Below, piece by piece: positions 52,631-61,801 of a stretch of DNA of 64,000 nucleotides. Origin of the DNA: Ectothiorhodospiraceae bacterium (lineage in GTDB: Bacteria > Pseudomonadota > Gammaproteobacteria > HK1); contig JACKNM010000009.1 in NCBI GenBank assembly GCA_024234875.1, forward strand, positions 62,001 to 126,000, read 5' to 3'. Both the position numbers and the translations under genes were made by a program. Numbering within the stretch: the stretch's first letter is position 1; each line of letters begins with the position of its first letter. The notes under the pieces were generated by a model. That model was not told the origin of the DNA. It did no database searches and was given only the letters and a program-made list of their open reading frames with translations.

Positions 52631-53269
52631 TCAGGGTGCCAGGCGCTCGATGCTCCAGTCTCCCGCGCCGGCACGGGTGTACTGGAATCGGTCGTGGAGC
52701 CGACTCGGGCGCCCCTGCCAGAACTCGAAACGCACCGGGGTGACGCGGAAGCCACCCCAGAAATCGGGGAGGGGCACCTCACCACGGGAGAAGCGTTGCT
52801 TCATCTGCTCGAGCTTCGACTCGAGCAGCGATCGTGACTCGATCACCTGGCTCTGGTTCGACACCCACGCCCCGAGCTGACTGCCGCGCGGGCGCTTGAG
52901 GAAGTAGGCGAGGCTCTCCTTGGTCGACACCCGCTCGGCACGACCGTCGACCATGATCTGACGCTCGAGGGCGACCCACGGGAACAGCAGCGAGACCTGG
53001 GGGTTCTCGGCGATGTGCTTCGCCTTCGCGCTCTCGAGGTTGGTGAAGAACACGAAGCCGCGATCGTCGAAGTACTTCAGCAGCACCGTGCGCAGCCGCG
53101 GCCTCCCCCCCACCGAGGCGGTGGCGAGGCTCATCGCATTGGGCTCGAGCACGCCGGCGTCGGTCGCCTCGGCGAACCAGCGCTCGAACTGCCGGAACGG
53201 ATCGTCCTGGAGGTCGTCGCGATCGAGACCGGCGGTCGCATACTCGCGACGGAGATCGGCGAGGTCCAT
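52631..53269 (-). CDS. pdxH: Pyridoxamine 5'-phosphate oxidase
   Basis: A 212-residue FMN enzyme that makes pyridoxal 5'-phosphate. L-R-R-E-Y start, D-D-P-F-R-Q-F-E-R-W near 22-31, R-T-V-L-L-K-Y-F-D-D-R-G-F-V-F-F-T-N near 60-77, R-Q-I-M-V-D-G near 103, S-R-P-R-G-S-Q-L-G-A-W-x-S-x-Q-S region near 125-140, F-W-G-G-F-R-V near 168 and the end R-L-H-D-R-F-Q-Y follow the family closely. The ATG has GGAG eight bases ahead; a TTG just before is an alternative. Confidence 0.95.
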   Translation of the reverse strand: MDLADLRREYATAGLDRDDLQDDPFRQFERWFAEATDAGVLEPNAMSLATASVGGRPRLRTVLLKYFDDRGFVFFTNLESAKAKHIAENPQVSLLFPWVALERQIMVDGRAERVSTKESLAYFLKRPRGSQLGAWVSNQSQVIESRSLLESKLEQMKQRFSRGEVPLPDFWGGFRVTPVRFEFWQGRPSRLHDRFQYTRAGAGDWSIERLAP

Positions 53270-53320
53270 CAACGGAGCTCCGCGAGACGGGACGCAGATG
53301 TTAGCAGCACCAGGCCCGGC

Positions 53321-53587
53321 TCAGGACTCGGCCGGCGGCTCCTGCATGCGCCGTCGCACCAACGCGAGGCGCGCCGGCCAGATCAGGACCTTGTTGGTGA
53401 CGAGCTGGAACACCGCCGCGGCCAGCAGCGCGTTCGACAACCCGAGGCAGTAGAAGCGGTAGATCTCGTCGCTGATGACGAAGGTGGCGCCGAGGCCGGC
53501 CACCGAGGCGGTGAGGCACAGTGCGGCAACCAGGCTCGAGGGAACGGTCGGGGCGACGGTGTCGGCCCGGGGGGACGCGTCGGACAT
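53321..53587 (-). CDS. Small membrane protein, unknown function
   Basis: An 88-residue protein with two to three hydrophobic stretches (S-S-L-V-A-A-L-C-L-T-A-S-V-A-G-L-G-A-T-F-V and Y-C-L-G-L-S-N-A-L-L-A-A-A-V-F-Q-L-V) and a basic cytoplasmic tail (A-R-L-A-L-V-R-R-R-M). It lies 51 bp upstream of pdxH in the same direction. The frame stays open upstream into the pentapeptide-repeat gene, but the ATG at 53587 gives a membrane protein start. No family recognised. Confidence 0.55.
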   Translation of the reverse strand: MSDASPRADTVAPTVPSSLVAALCLTASVAGLGATFVISDEIYRFYCLGLSNALLAAAVFQLVTNKVLIWPARLALVRRRMQEPPAES

Positions 53588-53730
53588 CGGCGGGCTCTCG
53601 GCGACTCGCGATCGTGGCTCGGGCCAGTCTTCTACCCCGCGCGGCCCCACGACACCATGCCCTTCGGCCACGGGCACGGCGGCGGTGTCGAGATCTGTGA
53701 CCGCCGTCGCGCTGCGATGCCGAGGCGGGC

Positions 53731-54363
53731 TCAACACCCCATCCCCGCCGGCAACGTCGTCGTGTCGTCCCAACGCGCCACCGCGAGCTGCTCCGGGGTC
53801 AGATTGCGCGCGCTCTCGAGCCGCGCACCGCGGAGGTCGCATTCGTCGAGGCGACAGCGGTCGAGGTCCGCCGCCGCCAGCACCGCGCCGCGCAACCCGC
53901 ACTTGCGGAGATCGGCGCCGACCAGACGCGCGCCCTTGAGCTCCGCACCGTCGAGCCGTGCGTCGTACAGGTCCACCTCCGAAAGGTCGGCGAGCACCAG
54001 ACGGGCACCAGCGAGGTCGGCGCCGACGAGGGCGGCACCGACGAGATTGGCCGAGATGAGATTGGCACCGGCGAGCTCCGCGTGCATGAGGCGGGCGCCG
54101 CGCAGGCTCGCGCGGTGCAGACGCACGCCGGTCAGGCGCGCCCGGAACAGGTTGGCGTCGTCGAGCAGCGCCCCCGCGAGATCGGCACCGCGGAGGTCGA
54201 CCTCGGCGAGCCGGGCGCCGCGGAGGTCACGGTCCACCAGTACCGCGCGGGCACCGCTGTGCGCATTCGACTCGAGCCAGGTCCGGTGCGAGGCGAGGAC
54301 CGCCGCCAGCTCGGCCAGGCCGAATGGCTCCACCGACCCCGTGCTCGTCCTCGCGTCGTCCAC
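53731..54363 (-). CDS. Pentapeptide-repeat protein
   Basis: A 210-residue protein with about 28 consecutive A(D/N)LXX-type pentapeptides (residues 45-190), for example A-D-L-A-G, A-N-L-I-S, A-R-L-V-G. This forms a right-handed quadrilateral beta helix. Some such proteins mimic DNA and inhibit gyrase; most have no known role. It begins GTG, nine bases after the galU stop, so it is probably in the same transcript. A tail D-D-T-T-T-L-P-A-G-M-G-C follows the helix. Confidence 0.82.
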   Translation of the reverse strand: MDDARTSTGSVEPFGLAELAAVLASHRTWLESNAHSGARAVLVDRDLRGARLAEVDLRGADLAGALLDDANLFRARLTGVRLHRASLRGARLMHAELAGANLISANLVGAALVGADLAGARLVLADLSEVDLYDARLDGAELKGARLVGADLRKCGLRGAVLAAADLDRCRLDECDLRGARLESARNLTPEQLAVARWDDTTTLPAGMGC

Positions 54364-54372
54364 CGCGCCGGG

Positions 54373-55248
54373 TCAGCCGCGTGTCGCGAGCCACGCGCGG
54401 AAGTCGGCGCCGACCTCGTGGTGCTTGACCCCCAGCTCCACCGTCGCCTGCAGGAAACCGAGCTTGCTGCCGCAGTCGTAGCGCACGCCCTCGAATCGCA
54501 TCGCCCGCACACCACCCCCGGGGACCTGGGTGGCGATGGCATCGGTGAGCTGGATCTCGCCGCCCGCGCCGCGCGGCGTCCGCTCCAGGGCGGCAAAGAT
54601 GTCCGGCGTCAGCAGGTATCGCCCGACCACCGCGAGCGTCGACGGCGCGGCGGCCGGCTTGGGCTTCTCGACGATGCCGCCGACCCGGCTCACTCGGGCC
54701 CCGGCGTCGTCGACGCTCACGATCCCGTACCGGTCGGTCTGGTCCGCCGGCACGTTCTGCACCGCGAGGTAGCTCGCCGGATCGCGCGCGTACGCCTCAC
54801 AGAGCTGGGCGATGCACCCGGGACGATCGTCGTTGTCGATGAGGTCGTCGGGCAACAGGACCGCGAACGGCTCGTTACCGACTGCCGGTCGGGCGCAGAG
54901 CACGGCGTGGCCGAGTCCCAGCGGCTCCGCCTGGCGCGTGTAGAGATAGGACACCTCGGGCGGGAGCATCGACCGCACCTCGGCGAGGAGATCGGTCTTG
55001 CCGCGCCCCTCGAGCTCCGCCTCGAGCTCGACCGAGCGATCGAAGTGATCCTCGATGGACCGCTTCGAGCGACCGGTCACGAAGATGATCTCGGTGATCC
55101 CGGCCTCGACCGCCTCCTCCACCGCGTACTGGATGAGCGGCTTGTCGACCACCGGCAGCATCTCCTTGGCGTTGGCCTTGGTGGCGGGGAGGAAACGCGT
55201 CCCCAGCCCGGCCACCGGAAATACCGCCTTGCGCACCGTCTTCGTCAC
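54373..55248 (-). CDS. galU: UTP-glucose-1-phosphate uridylyltransferase
   Basis: A 291-residue nucleotidyltransferase that makes UDP-glucose for surface polysaccharides. P-V-A-G-L-G-T-R-F-L-P-A-T-K near 11-24 is the UTP-binding loop and K-E-M-L-P-V-V-D-K-P-L-I-Q-Y near 29-42 follows. V-L-L-P-D-D-L-I near 130 and G-G-I-V-E-K-P near 190 are also diagnostic. The GTG start has GAGAGGAG upstream. Placement next to a polysaccharide cluster fits its role. Confidence 0.95.
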   Translation of the reverse strand: MTKTVRKAVFPVAGLGTRFLPATKANAKEMLPVVDKPLIQYAVEEAVEAGITEIIFVTGRSKRSIEDHFDRSVELEAELEGRGKTDLLAEVRSMLPPEVSYLYTRQAEPLGLGHAVLCARPAVGNEPFAVLLPDDLIDNDDRPGCIAQLCEAYARDPASYLAVQNVPADQTDRYGIVSVDDAGARVSRVGGIVEKPKPAAAPSTLAVVGRYLLTPDIFAALERTPRGAGGEIQLTDAIATQVPGGGVRAMRFEGVRYDCGSKLGFLQATVELGVKHHEVGADFRAWLATRG

Positions 55249-55373
55249 GTCTCGTGCTCCTCTCGTCGTCGTTGCGTCGGCACCCACCGACCGCGGCGGC
55301 GCCACCTGGTAGTGAACGCACCGACGCGCCGTTCATTCCCGGCGGCCGCCGAACCGACACCCGCCGTGCGTGG

Positions 55374-56714
55374 TCAGTCGCTGCGCGGCGCGAGTGCGGT
55401 GGCGCGGGTAGTCGTCTCACTCGGGCCAAGCCTACCGGGCCACGCACCCAACGCGATGGCGATCAGGACGCAGTTCAGAGAAGACAGCACGTTCCCGTAG
55501 AACGCCATGTGGGCGTTGATCGGCAGCAGCGCGAGTCCGACGGCCACCCAGGCGGCGACACCGGCGTCGCACCGGGCACGCAGCGCGCCGAGGGCGCGCC
55601 AGCCGACCACCGCCAGCAACGCGAGGTAGCCGACGACGCCGACCCCACCGGTCTCGGCGGCGATCTCGAGCGCGAGCTGGTGCGGATGGGTGGGCAATCG
55701 ATTCGGATCGCGGGCCATCCAGAAATCGTCGGGGCCCGCGTGCTCGGCGTAGACGTCCCGGAACCCCCGGGGGCCGACGCCATTGAACGCGTGCGACCGG
55801 AACACGTCCACTGCCGTCTCCCAGATCGAGAGTCGGTAGGAGAGCGCGGCGTCGATGCGCTGCCGGTCGGCGTCGAGCAGACCGGTGGCGCTGGTGACCC
55901 GGCCGGCGACGAGGGCGCTCGCACGCTCGGCCGCACCCGGAACCACCATCGCGCCGCCCACCGCCACCAGCCCCGCGACCGCCGCCGCCAGCAACGCCGG
56001 ACGGAGCAGCGCCCGTCCCTCGCCCGCGAGCAGGCGGTGACCGACGAAGGCCGTGAGCGCGAGCAGCAGGGTGAGCCACGACGCTCGACTACCCGACAGC
56101 GCGATCCCGGCGAGACACGCGGGCACACCGATCCAGGCCAGCGTCCCGAGCCGCCCGGCGGCCGACAGCCGTCGTGCCCCTTCGAGCCACAACGGCGCCA
56201 GGCTCGCGAGGACGATGCCGAGCGAGAACTGCGGATGGAAGACTCCGGTGAGGCGACCGTCGCCGTCGTAGGGGAAGCCGAAGACGTCACGCCCGGCGAC
56301 GAGTTGCACCACGGTGTCGAGTCCCCAGGCGGTGGCGACGAGATAGCACGCGACCAGCACGCGATGGAGTCCGCGCGGACCGAGGGTGACGCCGAGCCAA
56401 CCTGCCGCGAGCGGGAGCAGTGCGAAGCTCGCCGCCTTGCGCGCCGACTCGCCCGGGTCCACCGCGTCGGGGAGCGCGACCACCATCGGCACCACCACGC
56501 AGGCGTAGACCAACGCCGCGGTCCGCCACGCCGGGTGCGCGACGACGGTGCGGTCGCGCACCAACGCGACCAGGCCGGCCGCCGCCGCGACCAACAGCGG
56601 CACGTTGAACAACGGCTCTGCCGGCAGCAGCACCACGAAGGCGACCACCAGCAGCCACGGCGCGTGGGCGCGACCGAGATCCACCGCGGCGCTCACGCCG
56701 GCGCTCGACCTCAT
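55374..56714 (-). CDS. O-antigen ligase / Wzy-like polymerase family protein
   Basis: A 446-residue protein with about 12 membrane helices and a long periplasmic loop (about 275-360) carrying the family motif H-A-F-N-G-V-G-P-R-G-F and P-T-H-P-H-Q-L-A-L-E-I-A-A-E-T-G-G-V-G, typical of O-antigen ligases (WaaL) and related Wzy polymerases. The motif does not separate ligase from polymerase. The gene starts 13 bp after the CapD-like gene stop, in the same transcript. Confidence 0.85.
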   Translation of the reverse strand: MRSSAGVSAAVDLGRAHAPWLLVVAFVVLLPAEPLFNVPLLVAAAAGLVALVRDRTVVAHPAWRTAALVYACVVVPMVVALPDAVDPGESARKAASFALLPLAAGWLGVTLGPRGLHRVLVACYLVATAWGLDTVVQLVAGRDVFGFPYDGDGRLTGVFHPQFSLGIVLASLAPLWLEGARRLSAAGRLGTLAWIGVPACLAGIALSGSRASWLTLLLALTAFVGHRLLAGEGRALLRPALLAAAVAGLVAVGGAMVVPGAAERASALVAGRVTSATGLLDADRQRIDAALSYRLSIWETAVDVFRSHAFNGVGPRGFRDVYAEHAGPDDFWMARDPNRLPTHPHQLALEIAAETGGVGVVGYLALLAVVGWRALGALRARCDAGVAAWVAVGLALLPINAHMAFYGNVLSSLNCVLIAIALGAWPGRLGPSETTTRATALAPRSD

Positions 56715-56727
56715 CCGGCCACCACGG

Positions 56728-58605
56728 TCAACGCGCCGCCCCGCTACCGAGCGGGATCACCTTCGCGCGCCCACCGTCACCGCCCGCCGCCACCGCGACC
56801 GCCGCCGCCAGCAATCGGCGGAGCTCCGCCTCGTCGTCGCGACCACAGGCGGCCTCGAGCGCGGCCACCGCCTGCTCGAGCCGGTCCGGGTCGAAGTCGC
56901 GCTGACGTGCGAGTAGCAGCTTCTCGTGCGGTGTCGGCTGACGCGCCTCGTCGGCGTGGAACAGCTCCTCGTCGAGCTTCTCGCCCGGACGCAGGCCGAC
57001 GTAGGTGATCTCGATGTCCTCTCCCGGCACCTTGCCCGCGAGACGGATCATCTGCTCGGCGAGGTAGGCGATGCGCACCGGCTCGCCCATGTCGAGCACG
57101 AACAGCTCGCCGCCCTTCCCGGCCGCCGCCGCCTGGAGGATGAGCTGACACGCCTCCGGGATGGTCATGAAGAACCGGCGCATCTCCGGGTGGGTCACCG
57201 TCACCGGGCCACCGGCTGCGATCTGGCCGCGAAAGGTCGGGACCACGCTCCCGGCGGAGTCGAGCACGTTGCCGAAGCGCACGGTGATGAAGCGCGTCCC
57301 CGGATGGCGGCGGCTCATCGCGAGACAGACGAGCTCGGCCGCACGCTTGGTCTGGCCCATCACGTTCGACGGGTTGACCGCCTTGTCGGTGGAGATGAGC
57401 ACGAAGCGCTCGACGTCGTGGCGCACCGCGGCGCGAGCGACCGCGCGGGTGCCGAGGACGTTGTTGCGCACTGCCTCCAGGACGTGCAGCTCGAGCATCG
57501 GCACGTGCTTGTAGGCGGCGGCGTGGAACACCACCTCCGGTCGATGCCGCCGCATCACCCGCTCGAGCATCGCCTCGTCGCGCACGTTGCCGAGCACCGG
57601 ATGCAGGGCGAGCGCGGGATGCGCGCCGCGCAGCTCCTGCTCGATGCGGAACAGGTTGAACTCCGCTGCGTCGAGCACCACCAGCGACCGCGGCCCGAGA
57701 CGCGCGAGCTGACGGCAGAGCTCGGAGCCGATCGACCCGCCACCACCACTCACGAGAACCACTCGCCCGGCCACCCCGCGCGCGATCGCGTCCCAGTCGA
57801 GCGACACCGGCGCGCGACCCAGCAGATCGTCGATCGAGATCTCGCGCAGCTCACGCACCGAGACCCGCCCACGCACCAGATCCTGGGTCGCCGGCAGCGT
57901 GCGCACCGCGACGCCGACCTCGTCGCACAGCGCGACGATGCGGCGCATCGCGTTCGCGGTCGCCCCCGGCACCGCGAGCAGCACGAGATCCACCGAGAGA
58001 CGTTGCACCAGGCGCGGGATCTTCTCGCTGGCGCCGAGCACGCGCACACCGTGGATCTCGCGTCCCTTCTTGGTCACGTCGTCGTCGACGAAGGCGACCG
58101 GCAGGTAGCTGCCCTCGCGCAACAGATCGCGCACCAGCATCTCGCCGGACTCCCCGGCGCCGACCACCAGCACGCGGCTCACCGGGCGATCGTAGAGGGT
58201 GCGGTCCTTGCCCCAGCGGTAGACGAGACGCGGCCCGCCGAGCAGCAGCACCAACAGCAGCCCGTGCAGCGGAAACACCGAGCGCGGCACGTCCTGCATG
58301 CGGGTGAGCAGGAACACCGACAGCGCGCACAGCGACACCCCGACCAGCACCGCCTTCAGGATGCGCACCAGATCGGGGACCGAGGCGAAGCGCCACACGC
58401 CACGATAGAGACCGAAGTACCAGAACACCGCGCCCTGGACGATCACCATCACCGGCAGCATCGCCAGCGCGCGATCGAGGATGACGTCGGGGACCTGCTC
58501 GAGGTTGAAGCGAAGCCAGTGCGCGCCGAGCCACGCCACCGGGACCATCAGCAGGTCGTGGGCGAAGGCGGCGGTGCGATTACGCAGGCGATCGAAGATC
58601 CGCAT
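56728..58605 (-). CDS. Membrane-bound nucleoside-diphosphate-sugar dehydratase/epimerase, CapD/WbpM type
   Basis: A 625-residue protein with four N-terminal membrane helices (1-130), a first nucleotide-binding domain (V-L-V-V-G-A-G-E-S-G-E-M near 143-154), and a catalytic SDR domain with V-S-G-G-G-G-S-I-G-S-E-L near 280-291 and I-S-T-D-K-A-V-N-P-S-N-V-M-G-Q-T-K near 405-422. That last segment is the S-M-K-type active site of 4,6-dehydratases acting on UDP-GlcNAc. Such enzymes start synthesis of bacillosamine- or fucosamine-like sugars. Confidence 0.9.
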   Translation of the reverse strand: MRIFDRLRNRTAAFAHDLLMVPVAWLGAHWLRFNLEQVPDVILDRALAMLPVMVIVQGAVFWYFGLYRGVWRFASVPDLVRILKAVLVGVSLCALSVFLLTRMQDVPRSVFPLHGLLLVLLLGGPRLVYRWGKDRTLYDRPVSRVLVVGAGESGEMLVRDLLREGSYLPVAFVDDDVTKKGREIHGVRVLGASEKIPRLVQRLSVDLVLLAVPGATANAMRRIVALCDEVGVAVRTLPATQDLVRGRVSVRELREISIDDLLGRAPVSLDWDAIARGVAGRVVLVSGGGGSIGSELCRQLARLGPRSLVVLDAAEFNLFRIEQELRGAHPALALHPVLGNVRDEAMLERVMRRHRPEVVFHAAAYKHVPMLELHVLEAVRNNVLGTRAVARAAVRHDVERFVLISTDKAVNPSNVMGQTKRAAELVCLAMSRRHPGTRFITVRFGNVLDSAGSVVPTFRGQIAAGGPVTVTHPEMRRFFMTIPEACQLILQAAAAGKGGELFVLDMGEPVRIAYLAEQMIRLAGKVPGEDIEITYVGLRPGEKLDEELFHADEARQPTPHEKLLLARQRDFDPDRLEQAVAALEAACGRDDEAELRRLLAAAVAVAAGGDGGRAKVIPLGSGAAR

Positions 58606-58680
58606 GGGCGCGTTCGGCGAGCGGTGACGGGGCGTTCACGATGCCGAGCGCCAGTGCGGTGGACGGTGCATCCACAATCC

Positions 58681-59703
58681 TCAGCGCGCGAGGCGGCGAA
58701 CCGCGAAGACCGCGCCAGTGTAGGCGATGGCCCACGCGACCAACAACACCGCCTGCCCCGTCGCCGACAGCCGCGTCGCCAGCACCGCGGACACCGCGCA
58801 CGCCGCCATCAGCATCCACTCGACACGGACCGTGCGTCGATGCCCCCAGCCGGCGCGCACCAGGCGCTGGTAGCAGTGGGTGCGGTGCGCCTCCCAGACC
58901 CGCTCGCCGGCGAGCGCGCGGGCGATCAGGGTCACCGTCGCGTCGACCACGAAGGGTGAGAACACGAGCACCCCTACCCACAGCGGCGCGATGCCGTCGC
59001 GCGCGGCCCACAGCGTCATCACACCGGCCAGGATGCCGAGCGCCGAGGACCCGACGTCACCCATGAAGATCCGTGCCGGCGGGACGTTGAAGACCAGGAA
59101 GCCGGCCGCGGCAGCCGCCACCGCCAGCGCCACCACCGCGAACGGCACCTGCCCGGCTGCCAGCCCGAGCGCCCCGAGGGTCGCGAAGCCCGCGACCGTC
59201 ATGCCCCCGGCGAAGCCGTCCATGCCGTCCATGAAGTTGTAGAGGTTGGTCATCCACACCAGGTAGAGCAGCGCGAGCGCCGCCCCGGCGACGACGCCGA
59301 GGGACAGCGTGACCCCGGGTAGGGCCAACGTCGACGGCACCAGCTCGCCCATGCGCAGCGCGATGGCCGCGGCCACCGTCTGCACCAGCAGCCGTGCCGC
59401 CGCGGGCACGTGGCCTCGGTCGTCGACGAAGGAGACGATGCCGACCACCGCCGTCGCACCGAGCGCGGCGGCGAGCGTCGTCGGCACCTCGAGCAGCCAT
59501 GCCTGCAGCGCGATGGCCGCCACCAGACCCGACATGATGCCGAGCCCTCCGCCGCGCGGCGTCGGTTGCTCGTGGAGTGAGCGGTCGTTCGGCAGGTCGA
59601 GGACCGACCACCGCGAGCCCGGCCGGAGCAGCCTGGCGGTGACCCCGAGCGCGACGGCGAAGGCGAGCACCACCACCAGGGCGCCGGCGAGCAGCGCACT
59701 CAC
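58681..59703 (-). CDS. Polyprenyl-phosphate sugar transferase, MraY/WecA family
   Basis: A 340-residue protein with about ten membrane segments. P-T-P-R-G-G-G-L-G-I-M near 48, the Mg-binding L-Y-N-F-M-D-G-M-D-G-F-A-G-G near 150-163 and F-M-G-D-V-G-S-S-A-L-G near 215-225 identify a WecA-like phospho-GlcNAc (or other sugar) transferase that loads undecaprenyl phosphate as the first step of a surface polysaccharide. The GTG overlaps the epimerase stop (GTGA). Confidence 0.92.
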   Translation of the reverse strand: MSALLAGALVVVLAFAVALGVTARLLRPGSRWSVLDLPNDRSLHEQPTPRGGGLGIMSGLVAAIALQAWLLEVPTTLAAALGATAVVGIVSFVDDRGHVPAAARLLVQTVAAAIALRMGELVPSTLALPGVTLSLGVVAGAALALLYLVWMTNLYNFMDGMDGFAGGMTVAGFATLGALGLAAGQVPFAVVALAVAAAAAGFLVFNVPPARIFMGDVGSSALGILAGVMTLWAARDGIAPLWVGVLVFSPFVVDATVTLIARALAGERVWEAHRTHCYQRLVRAGWGHRRTVRVEWMLMAACAVSAVLATRLSATGQAVLLVAWAIAYTGAVFAVRRLAR

Positions 59704-60677
59704 CGCGGCACTCCCGCGGGCTCGCCGCCCTCGACCAGCCCCCGCGGCAGGCGATGGCGCGGGCGGAAGCCGAGCTCGCGCCCGATGCGAGCGCTGTCGT
59801 AGCACGCGGAGCCGAGCAGCTTGTCGAGGGCCACGCTGTCGAGCGGCAGGCGCCGCCCGAGCACCGCGCCGAGGGCGTCGCCGAGCCGCGCCACCAGCGC
59901 GAACGGCCAGCGCGGCAGGACCAGTCGCGGCGGCCGACGCCCCACCGCGGCGCACATCGCGCGGTGGATGTCGAGGGTCGAGTACGGCGCGCCGTCGGTG
60001 ACGAGGTAGACCCGCCCGGACGCCGCCGGGTGGCGCCCGGCGAGGGCGAGCGCCTCGGCCGCGTCGTCGACGTGGACCAGCGAGCGCCGGTTGGCGGCGG
60101 CGACGGCGGGGAAGAGCCCGGCGGCCACGGCGCGCTGCATGCGCTCGAGATTGCCCTTCGCACCGGGGCCGTAGACGAGCGGCAGCCGCACCACGACCGC
60201 CTCGAGCCCGGCGCCGAGGACCAGCCCTTCTGCCTCGAGCTTGGTGCGCCCGTAGGCACTCGTCGGGCATGGCGGATCGTCCTCGGTGAGGCAGCGCGGG
60301 CCGCCCTCGCCCATCGCCTTGACGCTGCTCGCGAGCACCAGCCGCCGCACCCCGGCGGTGCGTGCGGCGTCGATCAGCCGCCGCGTGCCGTCGACGTTCA
60401 GCGCCCGGTACGCCGTCTCGTCGCCCGGGTCGTCGTCCACCGCGTGGGTGCGGGCCGCGAGGTGGATCACCACGTCGACACCGGCGAGCGCATCCGGCGG
60501 CGGAGCCTCCGAGGCGAGGTCGCACGGGTGAAAGGACGCCCACGGACCGGTGGCGGGGTGGCGACCGAGTCCGCGGACCGGAGCTCCCGCCACCGCCAGA
60601 GCGCGGCAGACCGCGCGCCCGACGAAGCCCGAGGCACCGGTCACCAGCACCGCGGCGGGCGCGCGGGACGCGGTCAC
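59700..60677 (-). CDS. NAD-dependent epimerase/dehydratase (SDR, GalE-like)
   Basis: A 325-residue extended SDR enzyme. V-L-V-T-G-A-S-G-F-V-G-R-A-V near 10-23 binds NAD, V-I-H-L-A-A-R-T-H near 70 follows, and the catalytic Y-G-R-T-K lies at about 141-145. It resembles the WbjF/WbpV-type UDP-sugar reductases and epimerases found beside WecA-like transferases. The GTG overlaps the GT4 stop and its stop overlaps the next gene start. Confidence 0.88.
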   Translation of the reverse strand: MTASRAPAAVLVTGASGFVGRAVCRALAVAGAPVRGLGRHPATGPWASFHPCDLASEAPPPDALAGVDVVIHLAARTHAVDDDPGDETAYRALNVDGTRRLIDAARTAGVRRLVLASSVKAMGEGGPRCLTEDDPPCPTSAYGRTKLEAEGLVLGAGLEAVVVRLPLVYGPGAKGNLERMQRAVAAGLFPAVAAANRRSLVHVDDAAEALALAGRHPAASGRVYLVTDGAPYSTLDIHRAMCAAVGRRPPRLVLPRWPFALVARLGDALGAVLGRRLPLDSVALDKLLGSACYDSARIGRELGFRPRHRLPRGLVEGGEPAGVPR

Positions 60678-61801
60678 GTGCCCCGTCCGGCCAGCAGCCG
60701 CGCGTAGAGGTCGAGGGTCTGCCCGACGACGATCTCGCGGGCGAACTGCGCCTCGACCCGTCGCCTCGCCGCCGCACCGAGGCGCCGCCGCAGCACCGCG
60801 TCGGCCGCCAGGCGGGCGATGGCGTCGGCGAGCGCTCGCGGGTCGCGCGGCGGCACCAGCAACCCGGTCTCCCCGTCGACCACCACCTCGCGGCAGCCCG
60901 GCACGTCGGTGGTGACGATCGGGCGGCCGCAAGCGGCGGCCTCGAGCAGCGACATCGGCAGTCCCTCGCGGTAGGACGGCAGCACCGCGATGGACGCTCG
61001 CGCCCACACCGCGCGCACGTCGTCGACCGCGCCGTGCCAGCGCACCGCACCGCTCGCGTCCCACGCCCGCAGCGTCGCCTCCGGTACGCAGGCCGGGTTG
61101 TCGGGGTCACGCGCCCCCACCAGCTCGAGGGTGACGTCCTGGCCGCGGAGCAGCCGGCCGGCCTCGGCCATCTCGCCGATGCCCTTGTCCCACAGCATGC
61201 GCCCGACCAGGGCCGCGACCGGCGGCCCTGGCGGCTCGGGCAGCGGCAAGAAGCGCGCGGTGTCGACCCCCGACCCGGGGATCAGGTGACAGCGGTCCGC
61301 GGCGACGCCGAGCGCGCCGACGGCGGCGGCGTCGTCCGGGTTCTGCACCACCACGCTCGATGCGCGCGTGGCGAGCGCGCGGCGGAGCGCGGCGCGCAGC
61401 ACCGGGCGCAGCACTGCTGCACGCCACCCCGGCGACGCGAACGCGAACCCGAGACCCGCCACCGCGTTGACCACCATCGCGGGTCGGGCGAGACGCGCGG
61501 CGAGACTTCCGAGGACCACCGGCTTCAGTGCCACGTGGTGCACGATGTCCGGTGCGAGACGTCGGTACAGGCGGGCGATCTCGACCACCGCCAGCGCCTC
61601 GCGCCAGGGCCTACGCTCACCGCGCCGCCAGCCGAGCGGATGCAGCTCGAGTCCCGCGTCGCGGATCATCTCGCCGTGCTCGCGCACCCGCGTCGCCACC
61701 CCGACGCGATAGCCGGCGGCGCGCGCCGCGCGCGCGAGCGCCAGACGGTGCGAGCAGAAGTACCAGTCCTCGGTGACGAGGAAGAGCAGGTGCGCGCTCA
61801 T
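60674..61801 (-). CDS. Glycosyltransferase family 4 protein
   Basis: A 375-residue GT-B transferase. The N-terminal half begins L-F-L-V-T-E-D-W-Y-F-C-S-H-R, then I-P-G-S-G-V-D-T near 175, L-V-G-R-M-L-W-D-K-G near 195, and the C-terminal donor site P-S-Y-R-E-G-L-P-M-S-L-L-E-A-A-A-C-G-R-P-I near 277-297 with the E-x7-E retaining motif. It probably adds a sugar from a nucleotide donor to the lipid-linked repeat. It overlaps both neighbours (ATGA and GTGA). Confidence 0.9.
   Translation of the reverse strand: MSAHLLFLVTEDWYFCSHRLALARAARAAGYRVGVATRVREHGEMIRDAGLELHPLGWRRGERRPWREALAVVEIARLYRRLAPDIVHHVALKPVVLGSLAARLARPAMVVNAVAGLGFAFASPGWRAAVLRPVLRAALRRALATRASSVVVQNPDDAAAVGALGVAADRCHLIPGSGVDTARFLPLPEPPGPPVAALVGRMLWDKGIGEMAEAGRLLRGQDVTLELVGARDPDNPACVPEATLRAWDASGAVRWHGAVDDVRAVWARASIAVLPSYREGLPMSLLEAAACGRPIVTTDVPGCREVVVDGETGLLVPPRDPRALADAIARLAADAVLRRRLGAAARRRVEAQFAREIVVGQTLDLYARLLAGRGT

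Noticed and set aside
56926..58959. Plus-strand frame of 677 codons opposite the CapD-like gene
   Set aside because: Shadow of a clear SDR dehydratase; His/Arg-rich with no motif.
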